Of a stretch of DNA of 57,302 bases, positions 16,195-25,120 are shown piece after piece. This stretch comes from CAVPDG01 sp963702535 (GTDB lineage Bacteria; Chloroflexota; Anaerolineae; Anaerolineales; UBA4823). Each line of letters begins with the position of its first letter. Position 1 is the first letter of the stretch. The stretch lies in contig CAVPDG010000008.1 of NCBI GenBank assembly GCA_963702535.1, positions 1-57,302 of the forward strand. Direction: 5' to 3'. The position numbers were made by a program, and so were the translations under genes. Below the pieces are notes generated by a model. It saw only the letters and a list, made by a program, of their open reading frames with translations, searched no databases and was not told the origin of the DNA.

Positions 16195-17865
16195 TTATTT
16201 CCAAATGAGCGGGAGGATTGACTGGTTTGCCTGGTAAGGTCTTGGCGGTACGAAGGCATCCCGCTGGTAATTCGCCCGCCCGGTATGCCACAATAGCCGC
16301 GCTCCGGCAGTGCCGGGCAGGTCGTAGGCTACCAATCCGGAGTGGGCTGTGTTGAGCACGACCTCCATGTCTGGGTCGCCATCGATATCCGCAAGGGTAG
16401 GCGCCGCCAGCGCCCCGTTCCAGTTCGGGCTGCCAAAAGCGGGTGGAAGGGCGACCTCCTGCAGGACGTGCCCCAGGTAATCCAGGATATGCAGCTTGCC
16501 CGTCTTGTTGCTGCCTTTCTGCGTCCACGAGGCGAAGATCACCTCGGCGTGCCCGTCGTTGTCCAGGTCGGCGACGGTTGGCTCTGACGCAAAGCGTAGG
16601 GTGCCCTCCGCCGCGCTGTAGACGGAGTAGGGCCAGGCGCCGTGCTCGGTCTTATCCAGCCAGAAGGCGTGCACGCGCCCGTCGTACGAAGAGTACAGCA
16701 GTTCCAGGGCGCCGTCGCCATCCAGGTCGGCAGCCACCGGATTGGGCTCGTTGCTCTCGATCACGTTGTAGTCCTGGCTGAGCGGCGCGCCGGTATCCAC
16801 GGGCGTGCTGCTCCAGTCGTAGCCTGAGGCGTTGAAGCGGCTGCGGTCGGCGTTGAACAGGAAAGGACCGTTATACTTGCTGGGGTAGCCGGAGATGCAA
16901 TCGTACACGTTGCCGATCACGGCGCTCTCGTTGGCGCCGTCGCGGTTGAAATCGGCGATCAGGCTGGCGCCGTCGGCGAAGTTGGGGCGGTAGCGTTCGG
17001 CGCGCGGGTCGCCGTCCGTGCAGGTGCCCCAGCCGCGCAGCTCGATCGCCAGGCTCTCCCACACACCCACCTTGCCCCAGGCTTTGCCTGCCCCGTACAT
17101 GCTGTTGGCAGGCATCTGCACGCCGTTGGCTTCGTAAGCGCAGATGTAATGCACGTCCGAGGGGATGACGATCTCGTTCATGCCGTCGCCGTCCAGGTCT
17201 CCGGCGGAGGCGTTGGCGTTGTAGACGCCCCAGGCGTAGCCGCTGTCGTTGTTGAGCTGCGGCCAGCCCGAGCGCGTGGCGCCGGTATGCTCCAATACCC
17301 AGGTGTTGGTGCGGTTGCCGATGGCCGCGGTGACGATCACTTCCAGCGTGCCATCGTTATCCAGGTCGGATACGGAGAGGCCGCGCAGCTCGCTGGTGGT
17401 GGGGCGCTTGGGCCAGCCGGACTCGAAGTAGCCCTGCTGGTTATAGATGGAGACGTACCCACCGCTGTGCGCCGTGACGATCTCCAGGGCGCCATCCCCG
17501 TCCACGTCCGCCAGGACGATGCCGGGCCAGGTGCGACCCACGCTGCTGGCGCCGGGCGAGGAGCGGTCGTAGCCGGAAGCCACCTGCCATTCCAGGGCGC
17601 CAGTCGCGCCATTCAGGACGAAGATGGAATAAGCTGAGCCGATCACCTCCGGCGTGCCATCCGCGTCCAGGTCAGCCACGGCAGGCGAGGAGTACCAGCC
17701 CGTCTCGCACCAGGATGCGTAGCAGCCGCCGCGCTGCCATTTCAGCACGGGCGGCTGGACGGACAAAGGAGCGGTTGACGGTTCGACGCCGGATTGAGAG
17801 AAGGCCGGGATGGTCAAAGCCAGGCAGAGCAGCAGGCTGGCGGCCAGCGCAAATTGAGCTTTCAA
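16195..17865 (-). CDS. Secreted FG-GAP/VCBS repeat protein
   Basis: 556 residues. A signal peptide is clear: MKAQFALAASLLLCLALTIP then AFSQS. The rest is built of about eight repeats, each with a calcium-loop signature: AVADLDADGTPEV, VLADVDGDGALEI, SVSDLDNDGTLEV, SAGDLDGDGMNEI, LIADFNRDGANES, VAADLDGDGALEL, TVADLDNDGHAEV, LADIDGDPDMEV. These FG-GAP repeats form a beta-propeller that binds calcium and other surface molecules. No membrane anchor or sortase motif is seen at the C-terminus, so it is probably exported free or attached otherwise. It stands alone; the ligand is unknown. Confidence 0.88.
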   Translation of the reverse strand: MKAQFALAASLLLCLALTIPAFSQSGVEPSTAPLSVQPPVLKWQRGGCYASWCETGWYSSPAVADLDADGTPEVIGSAYSIFVLNGATGALEWQVASGYDRSSPGASSVGRTWPGIVLADVDGDGALEIVTAHSGGYVSIYNQQGYFESGWPKRPTTSELRGLSVSDLDNDGTLEVIVTAAIGNRTNTWVLEHTGATRSGWPQLNNDSGYAWGVYNANASAGDLDGDGMNEIVIPSDVHYICAYEANGVQMPANSMYGAGKAWGKVGVWESLAIELRGWGTCTDGDPRAERYRPNFADGASLIADFNRDGANESAVIGNVYDCISGYPSKYNGPFLFNADRSRFNASGYDWSSTPVDTGAPLSQDYNVIESNEPNPVAADLDGDGALELLYSSYDGRVHAFWLDKTEHGAWPYSVYSAAEGTLRFASEPTVADLDNDGHAEVIFASWTQKGSNKTGKLHILDYLGHVLQEVALPPAFGSPNWNGALAAPTLADIDGDPDMEVVLNTAHSGLVAYDLPGTAGARLLWHTGRANYQRDAFVPPRPYQANQSILPLIWK

Positions 17866-17985
17866 GGGTAGCCCCCGTCTTTAGGGAATCTTTTCTGTTT
17901 GCCTTTATCGATAAAACTGCATTTTTTATATCATAAAGGTTGGAGGCTGTGATTATCTTTTAATTAAGGCTGAGGTCTGTTTGGG

Positions 17986-18534
17986 TTAAGCCACGTATTT
18001 TTCCAGCCGGCTTACTGCCGCCGTTGCCAGGTCAGCTCCCTGGTATGTCTCCAATAAGTTGCCCTCGCCATCCAGAAGAGCGATCCCCGCGGCGCTGGCG
18101 GTGTTGCGCAGTCCGATAGCTGCCGTCACGCTCCCATCCCAGTCTGGCAAGACGACGATGTAATCTTTTGGATCCTGTCCCTTTGCCAGTTTTCCGGCGT
18201 TGTCGTTATAAGCTTTGCGGATGGCTGCCTCGGCAACGCCGCGAAACATGCGGGGCACGATCTTCAGATTGACCAGGGAAGCCGTCATCAGCGTGGAAGC
18301 CAGCGGGTATTTCTCGCGAACTGCCGTGTGCACCTGTGTTGCTTCGTCCGCCGATTCCTGCCCGTGGCACACCAGCAGGGTCAGGAGCCCTGTCTGGCGT
18401 AAATCGATCTTCCGCCCTGAGCCGACCGCCGTCAGCGTGGCTTTGGGCGCGCGTTGCATGGGTTCTGTTGCGTTGGTGTTCTCTTTGCCTGGCATATTCT
18501 CACTCGCTATGGAAAAGTCTCCCGATTTTACCAT
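17986..18534 (-). CDS. Uncharacterised protein with thioredoxin-like features
   Basis: 182 residues from the ATG at 18534, selected because AAGGAGG lies 8 nt upstream. The C-terminal 110 residues alternate strands and helices: LLTLLVCHGQESADEATQVH, DYIVVLPDWDGSVTAAIG, and AGIALLDGEGNLLETYQG. The last pattern (hydrophobic strand, D-G-x-G-x-L, then Y-x-G) resembles the end of thioredoxin/redoxin folds, but no CxxC motif exists; the only cysteine is in VCHGQE. The fold is a guess and the function unknown. It is divergent from the alpha/beta hydrolase gene; the start codons are about 60 nt apart and share the intergenic region. Confidence 0.65.
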   Translation of the reverse strand: MVKSGDFSIASENMPGKENTNATEPMQRAPKATLTAVGSGRKIDLRQTGLLTLLVCHGQESADEATQVHTAVREKYPLASTLMTASLVNLKIVPRMFRGVAEAAIRKAYNDNAGKLAKGQDPKDYIVVLPDWDGSVTAAIGLRNTASAAGIALLDGEGNLLETYQGADLATAAVSRLEKYVA

Positions 18535-18594
18535 CCTAATGCCTCCTTCTGGCAGGGTAAAATACTCAGTGGGAGAATTCCCGGGAAGGTTGGC

Positions 18595-19057
18595 ATTGGA
18601 CAATTTAACCGCTTGGTCTTCATCCATGGTCTCGAAGGCACCAGCCAGGGCGAGAAAGCCCGCCTGTTGCGCGGTATCTTCCCTGCGATCCTCACCCCCG
18701 ACTTCACGGGTCCTCTGGAAGCGCGAATGGAAGCCCTGCGCAATATCCTGGGCGAGGAGCGAGGCTGGAGGCTGGTCGGCTCCAGTTTCGGCGGCTTGAT
18801 GGCGGCCATGTACGCCTGCCAGCGTCCCGCCCAGGTCGAGCAGCTTGTCCTGCTGGCGCCTGCCCTGCTCTGGCCCGACTTTGCCGCCTCCCTGCCCGCC
18901 GCGGTGGATACGCCGGTGGTCATCTATCACGGTACGCAGGATGCAATTGTCCCCTGGCAAGCCCACCCAGGAGCTGGCGCGTAAGATTTTCCGTAACCTG
19001 GATTTCCGCATCGTGGATGACGATCACGGCTTGTATAAGACGGTGCATGTCTATTGA
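18595..19057 (+). CDS. Small alpha/beta hydrolase, frameshifted, start unsure
   Basis: About 153 residues after repair near 18955-18970. It has LVFIHGLEGTSQGEKARLL (oxyanion HG), a nucleophile elbow VGSSFGGLMAAMYA with Ser, PVVIYHGTQDAIVPW with the acid Asp, and near the end DDDHGLYK with a likely catalytic His. The pattern is that of YqiA-like or dienelactone hydrolase-like esterases. No ATG, GTG or TTG lies directly ahead of the conserved part; an ATT at 18595 after GGGAAGG is one option, another base error is another. Substrate unknown. Confidence 0.65.
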
Positions 19058-19142
19058 TTGGAAAGCTTTACTGGTTTCTGAGTGACGATAACTGCCGGGC
19101 TACCCCAATTTTCGGTATCCTTAGATAAAGGAGAGCATCAGC

Positions 19143-19454
19143 ATGGCAGACGAAAAAGTACGCAAAGAGGAATTTCGCGTCAAAGGCGATGCCGTCATTG
19201 CCAAGATCAAGGAAATCTTGCACGAGGGCAATGTCCGCCGGCTCATCATCAAGAACGAAGAAGGCAACACGTTGATCGAGATCCCGCTGACCATCGGCGT
19301 GGTCGGCGTCTTGTTGCTTCCGGTCTGGGCTGCCATCGGGGCTATCGCTGCCCTGGCGGCTAATTTGACCATCGTGGTGGAGAAGGTCGAGCCAGATCCC
19401 AGCAGCGCTCAGCCCGACCCGGAAGATGCTTCCCAATCCGGGCAGGGGGGCTGA
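19143..19454 (+). CDS. DUF4342 domain protein
   Basis: 103 residues, start supported by AAGGAG 10 nt upstream. The N-terminal basic/acidic half carries the DUF4342 pattern KEEFRVKGDAVIAKIKEILHEG then RRLIIKNEEGNTLIEIPLTIG; the middle GVLLLPVWAAIGAIAALAAN is a hydrophobic segment; the C-terminus is Asp/Ser/Pro rich. Function of the family is unknown. It ends shortly before the Mut7-C gene with which it may be co-transcribed. Confidence 0.85.
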   Translation: MADEKVRKEEFRVKGDAVIAKIKEILHEGNVRRLIIKNEEGNTLIEIPLTIGVVGVLLLPVWAAIGAIAALAANLTIVVEKVEPDPSSAQPDPEDASQSGQGG

Positions 19455-19488
19455 TCATTCGCGGCTCCTTCTCCCGCAACGAGGCAGC

Positions 19489-20248
19489 TTGACTCTCACG
19501 GCAACCTTCCACTTCGACGGCGCGCTGGGCGATTTCCTCTCGCCGGAGCAGCGTAACGCGGCCATCGCCTGCAGCTTCAATCCCGGGCAGTCGGTCAAGC
19601 ACCTGGTCGAGTCTGCTGGGCATCCCCCATACCGAAGTCGCCGAGATCCAGGTCAACGGCGCTCTCGTCGATTTTGGCTACCTGGTCGCAGATGGCGACC
19701 AGGTGCAAGTCTATCCCCTGACTGTTGAGACGCCGGCGGATGAGCCGCGCTTCATTCTGGATAATCACCTCGGCAGGCTGGCGGTCTACCTGCGCATGCT
19801 CGGCTTCGATTCCCTTTACCGCAATGATTTCCAGGATGAGGAGCTGGCGCAGCTTGCCAGCCAGCAGGAGCGCATCCTGCTCACGCGTGACCGCCGCCTG
19901 CTGATGCGCAACCAGGTCAGGCGGGGCTATTGGCTGCGCAGTAAAACGCCGCAGGTCCAGCTTGAGGAAGTGGTGCGCCGTTATGATCTTGCCTCCAGGG
20001 CTGCACCCTACCGGCGCTGCATGCGCTGTAACGGGTTGTTGCAGCCGGTTGAGAAAGAGCAGGTGCTGCACCAGCTCAAGCCGCTCACCCGCCGCTATTT
20101 CGAAGAGTTCCGCATCTGCGCCGATTGCCAGCAAGTATACTGGAAAGGATCGCACTACGAGCGCATGCAAGAGCTGATCGAGCAAGTGGTCCGTAAAGAC
20201 AACGTCGAGCATACACCGTCTGAAAGGATGAATATCAATGAACGATAG
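19489..20248 (+). CDS. Mut7-C RNase domain protein with N-terminal ubiquitin-like fold, frameshifted
   Basis: About 250 residues after one frameshift near 19608-19615. Residues 1-80 give a Mut7-C-type ubiquitin-like domain (TATFHFDGALGDFLSPEQRN, then VNGALVDFGYLVADGDQVQV). Residues 90-240 are the Mut7-C domain: FILDNHLGRLAVYLRMLGFD with the first Asp, RILLTRDRRLL with the second, and a zinc ribbon CMRCNGLLQPVEK paired with ICADCQQVYWKGSHYERM. Mut7-C is a PIN-fold nuclease module linked to RNA decay. A TTG at about 19489 is taken as start; the upstream frame is open. Its end overlaps the next gene by 11 nt. Confidence 0.85.
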
Positions 20249-20879
20249 CGAGGCGCTTTGGTTCCCACCCGCGCTGCTGTCTGTTGCCGGGGTTACGCCG
20301 CAGTTATTGCAGGGCTTGTTCGCTGCGGCAGCCGATTTCTTTGAGATCCAGCCCTGGAAGATCCTGAAGGGCGAAAAAGTGATCGAAGTCTGGTCTCCTG
20401 AAGCGCGCCTGGTGGTTGTGATGGGCGCCGCCGGGCAGTCCTTCGGTATCAGCGTTTACGATAGCCCGGCAGACTTGCAGCGCATGTACCAGGCGCAGGA
20501 CCCCCTGGAGGCGGCTGGGGCGCTGTGCTGGCTGGCGCTGACCTACGAGACCGCAGAGTACCTGGATCAGGGCGATCTGGGCGCCATCCGCCGCTACGGC
20601 TGGCGGGTGGCGGGTGAAACTGCCTACCCCTCCATCGCCCGCATCGGGGCGCCCGGTCCGGACCTCCAACCGCCGACGCTGCAAGACCTCGTCTGGTTGG
20701 AAGGCTGCCTGCGGGCTTTGTGCGCGCTCTTTACATCCCACCTGACATTCGATGCGCAGGGAGAGCCGCTGCCGGTAGAGCTTATGATCCCCGTCCAGAC
20801 CAGCAGCGGATTATTGGATGCGCGCCTGCGCTTGCCGGGCATGCAAGAACATAATGTGTTCGGGATAAGATATTTTTGA
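20238..20879 (+). CDS. Uncharacterised protein (213 aa)
   Basis: 213 residues, start with GAAAGG 10 nt upstream and 11-nt overlap with the Mut7-C gene. It has no signal peptide or membrane segment. The pattern PWKILKGEKVIEVWSPEARLV, then VVVMGAAGQSFGISVYDSPAD, recalls DUF6930/DUF7309-type proteins (a 'W..l....' strand followed by a 'vmG..g...gi.vY' strand), but I am not certain. The rest is acidic with three aromatic-rich helices. It would be co-transcribed with the DUF4342 and Mut7-C genes. No function is proposed. Confidence 0.7.
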   Translation: MNDSEALWFPPALLSVAGVTPQLLQGLFAAAADFFEIQPWKILKGEKVIEVWSPEARLVVVMGAAGQSFGISVYDSPADLQRMYQAQDPLEAAGALCWLALTYETAEYLDQGDLGAIRRYGWRVAGETAYPSIARIGAPGPDLQPPTLQDLVWLEGCLRALCALFTSHLTFDAQGEPLPVELMIPVQTSSGLLDARLRLPGMQEHNVFGIRYF

Positions 20880-20918
20880 ATGCTGGGTGCGGGATGCCGC
20901 ACGCAGTATTCAAAAATA
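20871..20918. repeat. 22-bp imperfect hairpin overlapping a stop codon
   Basis: Arm 20871-20892 pairs with 20897-20918 with one mismatch and one G-T pair, loop GATG. The stem begins TATTTTTGAATGCTG and includes the stop codon of the 213-residue protein. Like the hairpins at 3130, 31912 and 34833 it runs T-rich to A-rich around a GC core. Confidence 0.7.
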
Positions 20919-20972
20919 CACTCTCCCGATCCATATCCCGAACTGACGTTATAATACACAGCGGAGGTCGAG

Positions 20973-22352
20973 ATGGATTATCCGTCATTTCTTGTCGCTT
21001 TGAATAAGCTCTACCCGCCTGAGCGCCTGCTGACCAGCCCGGCGCAGCTTGTGCCCTATGAATCGGATGCGCTTACGGTTTATCGCGTCCGTCCCAAAGC
21101 CGTTGTTATTCCTGAAACTCAAGAAGAGGTGATCGAGACCGTGCGCCTGTGCCACCGCTACCAGGTGCCTTTTGTGGCGCGTGGCAGCGGCACCAGCCTG
21201 TCCGGCGCCTCCTTGCCGGTAGCGGAGGGCATCGTCATCGCGCTGAACCGCCTGAACCGCATCGTGCGTATCGATCCGCAGGAGCGCCTGGCCGTGGTCG
21301 AGGCGGGGGTCATCAATCTGGATGTCAGCAAAGCCGCAGCCCCCTACGGGCTGTACTTCGCCCCCGATCCCTCCAGCCAGCCGATCTGCACCATCGGCGG
21401 CAACCTGGCATTCAACTCGGGCGGCGCGCATTGCCTGAAGTACGGCATGACCAGCAACCATGTGCTCGGCTTGAAAGCCGTCCTGCCGGACGGTGAGGTG
21501 GTGAGCCTGGGCGGGGAATCGCTGGAGAGCGCCGGTCCCGACCTGGTAGGGCTGTACGTCGGTTCCGAAGGTCTTTTCGGCATTGCTCTGGAAGTCACCT
21601 TGCGCCTGCTGCCCAAGCCGCAAGCGTTCAAGACTATCCTGGCTGCTTACCATTCGCTGGAGCTTGCCGGCGAGACGGTGGCAAAGGTGGTGAGCTCCGG
21701 CTTGTTGCCCGGCGCAATCGAGATCATGGATAACCTGGCTATCCAGGCTGCGGAGGCTGCCGTTCATGCCGGTTATCCGCTGGACGCCCAGGCGCTGCTC
21801 ATCGTCGAGCTGGATGGCGAAGCAACCTCCGTCGAAGCGGATTTCGTCTTCCTGCAGGAGATCATCTCCTCCTCCGGCGCTTACGAGGTGCGCATCGCCA
21901 AAGACGACGCTGACCGCATGCGCATCTGGAAGGGGCGCAAGAGCGCCTTTTCGGCTGTCGGTCGCCTCAGCCCGGATTACATCGTCCAGGATGGAGTTGT
22001 GCCGCGCAGCCGCCTGAGCGAAGCTCTCAGCCGCGTCCAGCGCTTGAGCGCCGAATCGGGCATCCGCATCGCCAATGTCTTCCATGCCGGCGATGGCAAC
22101 CTGCATCCCTTGATCCTCTTCGATGGTCGCCAGAGCGGCGCCCTCGAGCGGGCGGAAGCGATTGCCGGCGAGATCCTCAAGATGTGCGTGGAGTTCGGCG
22201 GGTCGATCACCGGCGAGCACGGCATCGGCGTGGAGAAGCGCGGCTATTTGCCGGTGATGTTCAACGAAGCCGACCTGGATGTGATGCGCGCCCTGCACCT
22301 GCAGATCGACCCGTTGCAGATCTCCAACCGCGGTAAGGTGTTCCCCTCTTGA
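20973..22352 (+). CDS. glcD: Glycolate/lactate-type oxidase FAD subunit
   Basis: 459 residues of the FAD-binding-4/FAD-oxidase-C type. FAD contacts include PETQEEVIETVRLCHRY, VPFVARGSGTSLSGASLPV, and PDPSSQPICTIGGNLAFNSGG; the C-terminal domain has NVFHAGDGNLHPLILFD and the closing SITGEHGIGVEKRG. Those match GlcD, which oxidises glycolate or D-lactate. A TATAAT at 20950-20955 and GGAGGT before the ATG give a short leader. glcE and glcF follow with overlaps, so a three-subunit complex is expected. The exact 2-hydroxy acid cannot be decided. Confidence 0.93.
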   Translation: MDYPSFLVALNKLYPPERLLTSPAQLVPYESDALTVYRVRPKAVVIPETQEEVIETVRLCHRYQVPFVARGSGTSLSGASLPVAEGIVIALNRLNRIVRIDPQERLAVVEAGVINLDVSKAAAPYGLYFAPDPSSQPICTIGGNLAFNSGGAHCLKYGMTSNHVLGLKAVLPDGEVVSLGGESLESAGPDLVGLYVGSEGLFGIALEVTLRLLPKPQAFKTILAAYHSLELAGETVAKVVSSGLLPGAIEIMDNLAIQAAEAAVHAGYPLDAQALLIVELDGEATSVEADFVFLQEIISSSGAYEVRIAKDDADRMRIWKGRKSAFSAVGRLSPDYIVQDGVVPRSRLSEALSRVQRLSAESGIRIANVFHAGDGNLHPLILFDGRQSGALERAEAIAGEILKMCVEFGGSITGEHGIGVEKRGYLPVMFNEADLDVMRALHLQIDPLQISNRGKVFPS

Positions 22353-23460
22353 TCAGCATGAGACCCACAGCCATATCAGAAATCCAGGAGATCGTCTGCT
22401 CCAACAGCCGGGTAGCGCCGCGCGGCGGCGGGAGCAAGCCGGCGCTCATCTTCCAGGATGGGTTTACCCAGCTAGAGATGCGCCATATTTCAGGCTTATT
22501 AACCTATGAGCCCCAGGAGTTCACCTTCACTGCCCTGGCGGGCACACCCCTGGCTGAGATCGATCACGCCCTGGCGGAGCACGGGCAATTCCTGCCCTTC
22601 GACCCGCCTTTGGTGCGGGCAGGCGCCACACTGGGCGGCTGCGTGGCATCCGGCTTGAGCGGTCCGGGGCGCTACCGCTATGGCGGCTTGCGTGATTTCC
22701 TGCTGGGTGTGCGTTTTGTCGATGCGCAGGGTCAGCTCGTCAGCAGCGGCGGCAAGGTGGTGAAAAACGCCGCCGGCTTCGACCTCCCCAAGCTGATGAT
22801 CGGCAGCCTCGGGCAGTACGGCATCCTGGTCGAATTGTCTTTCAAAGTCTTCCCCCGCCCGGAAGCTTTTACCACCCTGCTGGTGGAATATCCCGCGCTG
22901 GAACAAGGGCTGGAGGCGCTCACCCACCTCACCCGCCAGCCATACGAGCTCTTCGCCCTGGACCTGCTCCCGCAGCGCGCAAGGCGCCCAGTTGCGCCTG
23001 CGCCTGGGAGGCAACCCCGCCTCATTCCCGCAGCGCATAGATCAGATGCAGAATTCTTTGCCGAGCGGCAGTATCTCTTTACTGGAAGGCGAGCCCGAGC
23101 AGCAGCTCTGGCAGGCTGAGACCGAGCTCACCTGGGCGCCAGCCGGTTACAGCCTGGTGAAAGTGCCCATCACGCCACGCCGCGTGCTCGCTCTCGATGA
23201 AGCGCTGGCAGCCGCGGGGGCGATCCGCCATTACAGCGTTGGCGCCAACCTTGCCTGGGTCGCCTGGCGCGGCGACCTCGCCGCGCTGGATAGCCTTCTC
23301 GTCCGCCTCGATCTCTCCGCCTTGCTCGTGCGCGGTGCAGCCACCAAGCCCGCTGCTGGGCGTGCGCTCGGGAGAGGCGTTCGCCCGCCGCGTCAAGCAG
23401 GCTCTCGATCCGCAAGGAAGATTCCCTGGAGCCATTCAATGCAGCATGATATTCCCGTAG
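22349..23460 (+). CDS. glcE: Glycolate oxidase FAD-binding subunit, two frameshifts
   Basis: About 370 residues when frameshifts near 22975-22985 and 23338-23355 are repaired, the normal GlcE length. Features are RVAPRGGGSKPAL, the TFTALAGTPLAEIDHAL strand, DPPLVRAGATLGGCVASGLS and GKVVKNAAGFDLPKLMIGSLG, all standard FAD-contact blocks in GlcE. The last part reads GEAFARRVKQALDPQGRFP, the typical C-terminal LDPxGxF end. A TTG at 22349 overlaps the glcD stop; an ATG at 22358 is the alternative. Its end overlaps the start of glcF by 22 nt. Confidence 0.88.
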
Positions 23461-24704
23461 AATCCCTGGGAGTGATGGGCGAGGCGATGGCGCATGCCGT
23501 TGGCGCCTGCGTGCATTGCGGTTTTTGCCTGCCCGTCTGCCCCACGTATACGGTCCTGGGCGATGAGATGGACTCGCCGCGCGGCCGGATCGTGTTGATG
23601 AAATCCGTTCTCGAGGGCGAGGTCGAGCTGGAAGATGCCCTGCCCTACATTGACCGCTGCCTCGGCTGCCTGGGCTGCGTCACCGCCTGCCCGTCCGGCG
23701 TCTCCTACGGCGAGCTGATCATGCCGTTTCGCGCTTACGCCCAGGAGCGCCGCAGCCGGTCCCTTTCCGCCAAGGCTACCCGCCGCCTGGTGCTGGAAAC
23801 CCTGCCCTATCCCGCTAAATTCCGCCTGGCAGCCCTCTCCGGCAACCTGGTCAAGCCCGCCCAGGGCTTGCTGCCAGGTCAGCTGCGCGCCATGCTCAAT
23901 CTGCTGCCCGAGTCGCTTCCCGATGCGCAAGCGCTGCCCGAAGTCTTCCCGGCGCAAGGGGAGGCGCAGAAAGCGCGTGGCTCTGCTGGCGGGATGTGTC
24001 CAGCAAGGTCTGGCGCCGGAGATCAACTGGGCTACGCTGCCGCGTCCTGGCGCGCAATGGCGTGGAGGTGGTCATCCCGGGAGGTCAGGGCTGTTGCGGA
24101 GCCCTGGCGCTGCACATGGGCGAAACCGACCTGGCGCGCCGGCAAGCCTTGCACAATATGCAGATTCTCTCTATCGATGTCGATGCGATCCTCACCAATG
24201 CGGCGGGTTGTGGCTCTGGCATGAAAGAGTACCCCTTGCTCTTCAAGGGCACGCAGTGGGAGAAGCAGGCGCAAGATTTCGCCGCCCGCGTCCAGGATAT
24301 CAGCGTTTTCCTGGATGAGTTGGGGCTCGAAGCGCCGCCATCCTTTGCCTGAGCCTGTGCAGATCGCCTATCACGATGCCTGCCACCTGGCGCACGCCCA
24401 GGGGGTGACTGCCGCGCCGCGCCGCCTGCTTGCCGCCATCCCCAACCTGACCCTGGTGAATTTCCCGGAGGCAGATCTATGCTGCGGCTCGGCTGGCAGC
24501 TACAATCTCGAACAGCCCGAAACGGCTCGCCTGCTGGGTGAGCGCAAAGCTCGCAATATCCACGCCAGCGGAGCGACGGTTGTCGCCACCGGCAACATCG
24601 GCTGCCTGGTGCAGTTGCGTAATCACCTGGCAAGCCAGGGACGCCCGCTTCCCGTCTGGCATACGCTGGAAGTCCTCGATCGCGCCTACCGCGGTTGGGT
24701 TTAA
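23439..24704 (+). CDS. glcF: Glycolate oxidase iron-sulfur subunit, three frameshifts
   Basis: About 420 residues after repair near 23955, 24042 and 24342. Two ferredoxin-type [4Fe-4S] motifs: CVHCGFCLPVCPTY and CLGCLGCVTACPSG. After these come two CCG-type domains: the first with LLAGCVQQG and GGQGCCGALALHMG, the second with YHDACHLAHAQG and DLCCGSAGSYN. This is the GlcF/HdrD-like design, passing electrons from GlcDE to the quinone pool. The ATG at 23439 starts the MQHDIPVESL sequence. Membership in glcDEF is clear from order and overlap. Confidence 0.9.
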
Positions 24705-24740
24705 CCGGCGTTTCAAACCCTGCAGGAGATTGACTGGTCC

Positions 24741-25115
24741 ATGCCGCATTACTTTACTGCTCAAGAAGCCAACGCCACCCTGCCGGTGCTCGAGCCGCTG
24801 GTAGAAAGGATGCTCGATCTTTACCAGAAGATCGCCGCCGAGCAAACGGGCGTCCTGCCTGCCATGCAGAAGGCAGGCGGCAACGGCGGCAACCGCCCTG
24901 CCAGCCAGGTGGGCATGTGGATGGGGGAGATGGAAGCGCTGGTGCAGCAAATCCAGGCGTTGGGTGTGCTGGTCAAGGACACCCGCATCGGGCTTCTGGA
25001 TTTTCCCGCCTGGCGCGAAGGGCGGGAAGTCTATTTATGTTGGCGCTATGGAGAAAAAAGCGTGGCGTACTGGCACGATGTCGACGCCGGCTTTAGTGGG
25101 CGCCAGCCTCTATAA
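24741..25115 (+). CDS. DUF2203 domain protein
   Basis: 124 residues. It begins HYFTAQEANATLPVLEPLVE and ends LLDFPAWREGREVYLCWRYGE followed by VAYWHDVDAGFSGRQPL, the hallmark ends of DUF2203. Between them is a coiled helix pair with a Gly-rich turn (GGNGGN). The function of the family is unknown. GGAG lies upstream of the start. It is 36 nt from glcF and 6 nt from the MFS gene, so probably part of one transcript. Confidence 0.9.
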   Translation: MPHYFTAQEANATLPVLEPLVERMLDLYQKIAAEQTGVLPAMQKAGGNGGNRPASQVGMWMGEMEALVQQIQALGVLVKDTRIGLLDFPAWREGREVYLCWRYGEKSVAYWHDVDAGFSGRQPL

Positions 25116-25120
25116 CGGTT

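Noticed and set aside
18535..19011. N-terminal extension of the thioredoxin-like protein to 19011
   Set aside because: The extension is antisense to the alpha/beta hydrolase motifs, and a Shine-Dalgarno with ATG at 18534 marks the real start.
20985..22298. 437-codon minus-strand frame opposite glcD
   Set aside because: glcD is a strong match in the other strand; this frame is an antisense shadow with Ala/Gln/His-rich sequence.
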